DNA of 64,000 nucleotides, taken from contig FOZF01000001.1 in NCBI GenBank assembly GCA_900113425.1, forward strand, positions 2,067,283-2,131,282, read 5' to 3'. The first letter of the stretch is position 1. Every line of letters begins with the position of its first letter. This stretch comes from Stenotrophomonas maltophilia. Lineage in GTDB: Bacteria; Pseudomonadota; Gammaproteobacteria; Xanthomonadales; Xanthomonadaceae. The notes beneath the pieces are model-generated. The model was not told the origin of the DNA. It saw nothing but the letters and a program-made list of their open reading frames with translations, and ran no database searches. Positions 62,883-64,000 of the stretch are shown here, piece after piece. Position numbers and translations under genes: made by a program.

Positions 62883-64000
62883 ATGTTCAAGCTCATCATT
62901 GAATCAGCGGTGCGCTTCCGCTGGCTGGTGGTGTTCCTGGCGGCGCTGATCGCGGCCTGGGGCCTGTTCCAGCTGGGCAAGCTGCCGATCGACGCCGTGC
63001 CGGACATCACCAACCGCCAGGTGCAGATCAACACGGTGGCACCCGCGCTGACACCGGAACAGATCGAGCGGCAGGTGACCTACCCGCTGGAAACCGCGCT
63101 GGCCGGCATTCCCGGTCTGACCACCACCCGTTCGCTGTCGCGCAACGGCTTCTCGCAGGTCACCGCGATCTTCACCGACGCGACCGACATCTACTTCGCC
63201 CGCCAGCAGGTGGCCGAGCGCATGCGTGAAGCGGCGGAAGATCTGCCCGATGGCGCGTCGCCGCTGCTGTCGCCGGTCACCACCGGCCTGGGCGAGGTGC
63301 TGATGTGGACGGTGGACTTCACCCCGTTCGATCCCGCCCGGCTGGCCAAGCCGGGGGATGCGGGCTGGCAGGCCGGCGAGGTCTACCGGACGCCGGAGGG
63401 CAACCTGCTGCGCACGCCGGAGGAACGCGCCACCTACCTGCGTACCGTGCAGGACTGGATCATCGCGCCGCAGATGCGCTCCAGCCCGGGATTGGCCGGC
63501 GTCGATACGGTCGGCGGGTACGTGAAGGAGTACGGCGTGCACCCGGACACTGCCAGGCTGGCTGCGCATGGCCTGGGACTGGCCGACCTGGTCACTGCAC
63601 TGCAGCGCGCCAACGTGCAGGCGGGTGCCGGTTTCGTGCAGCGTGCCGGCGAAGGCCTGGTGGTACGTGCGGACGGCCTGGCAATGACCACCGATGATCT
63701 GGCGCAGGCCCCCGTTGCGACCCGCAACGGCGTGGTGGTGCGCGTGGCCGACGTGGCCGATGTCGATCTCAGCCGTGCACCGCGCCTGGGCGCGGCCAGC
63801 CGCAACGGTCACGAGGCCGTGCTCGGTACCGCCCTGATGATCGCCGGTGGCAACAGCCGCACCGTCGCGCAGGCGGCAGCGGCGCGCCTGGAGCAGGTCA
63901 ACCGGTCATTGCCGGCCGACATCGTGGCCGTGCCGGTGCTGGACCGCAGCGTGCTGGTGAACTCCACCATCAAAACCGTGGCAAAGAACCTCACCGAAGG
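62883..64000 (+). CDS. czcA: CzcA-type heavy-metal RND efflux pump, truncated at window end
   Basis: The first ~372 residues of a cation/proton antiporter (full length expected ~1030-1050). It begins MFKLIIESAVRFRWLVVF, with TM1 at residues 12-32, then IDAVPDITNRQVQINTVAPALTPEQIERQVTYPLE, the typical HME-RND porter domain, and GLGEVLMWTVDF. It exports Co2+/Zn2+/Cd2+-type cations from the periplasm or cytoplasm using the proton gradient. The frame is open to the last base. It starts 10 bp after czcB. Confidence 0.92.
   Translation, partial: MFKLIIESAVRFRWLVVFLAALIAAWGLFQLGKLPIDAVPDITNRQVQINTVAPALTPEQIERQVTYPLETALAGIPGLTTTRSLSRNGFSQVTAIFTDATDIYFARQQVAERMREAAEDLPDGASPLLSPVTTGLGEVLMWTVDFTPFDPARLAKPGDAGWQAGEVYRTPEGNLLRTPEERATYLRTVQDWIIAPQMRSSPGLAGVDTVGGYVKEYGVHPDTARLAAHGLGLADLVTALQRANVQAGAGFVQRAGEGLVVRADGLAMTTDDLAQAPVATRNGVVVRVADVADVDLSRAPRLGAASRNGHEAVLGTALMIAGGNSRTVAQAAAARLEQVNRSLPADIVAVPVLDRSVLVNSTIKTVAKNLTE

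Overview
This is high-GC, gene-dense chromosomal DNA from a gammaproteobacterium of the Xanthomonadaceae, most likely Stenotrophomonas. The points behind that placement are an aryl-polyene (xanthomonadin-type) pigment operon, GTAG-headed palindromic repeats of the kind known as SMAG elements in S. maltophilia, an RNA with the features of the Xanthomonadaceae sRNA sX13 just downstream of polA, and protein sequences of xanthomonad type. I see no tRNA, rRNA, CRISPR array, insertion sequence or prophage. The content is core chromosome plus one large biosynthetic operon.

Layout. 1-2.1 kb: a slipin cut by the window edge, then the RNA ligase RtcB. 2.2-9.9 kb: an Rrf2 regulator with a thioredoxin-reductase-like enzyme, a chemoreceptor, a LysR/MFS divergent pair, a DkgB aldo-keto reductase and an alpha/beta hydrolase. 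10-16.3 kb: a Pat-type protein acetyltransferase, the magnesium channel MgtE and a Kef-type K+/H+ antiporter. 16.4-20 kb: a 1114-residue membrane-anchored ankyrin protein overlapping a YcgL-domain gene. 20.1-37.0 kb: the pigment operon, about 19 minus-strand genes, nearly all overlapping. 37.2-39.6 kb: a cyanide-insensitive-type bd quinol oxidase. 39.9-46.1 kb: an ECF sigma factor with small membrane proteins, an S9 dipeptidyl peptidase, a Nudix hydrolase, HemF and a DUF421 protein. 46.1-49.6 kb: the sRNA, polA and a DUF2782 lipoprotein. 49.7-57.5 kb: a universal stress protein, UvrD, a flavoprotein, cardiolipin synthase and the ribosomal proteins L33 and L28. 57.8-64 kb: a LysR/RidA pair, a TonB-like periplasmic protein and the start of a czc metal-efflux operon that runs off the right edge.

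How the genes work together. The pigment operon carries a full type II PKS of the aryl-polyene kind: chain-length factor and two ketosynthases, ketoreductase, two dehydratases (one fused to the aryl-acid adenylating enzyme), two acyl carrier proteins and a thioesterase. It also has the machinery that attaches and exports the product: a PlsC-type and an LpxL-type acyltransferase, a GT2 glycosyltransferase, a LolA-like carrier, an MMPL/RND exporter and a DUF3261 lipoprotein. Two enzymes stand apart from the basic aryl-polyene set, a MIO-type aromatic amino acid ammonia-lyase and a protein with all the landmarks of a flavin-dependent halogenase. The czc genes encode a tripartite RND heavy-metal exporter preceded by a His/Cys-rich CzcI-like protein.

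Most start sites were chosen from protein-family N-termini, Shine-Dalgarno spacing and stop/start overlaps (ATGA, GTGA, TGATG). Several genes use TTG or GTG starts.
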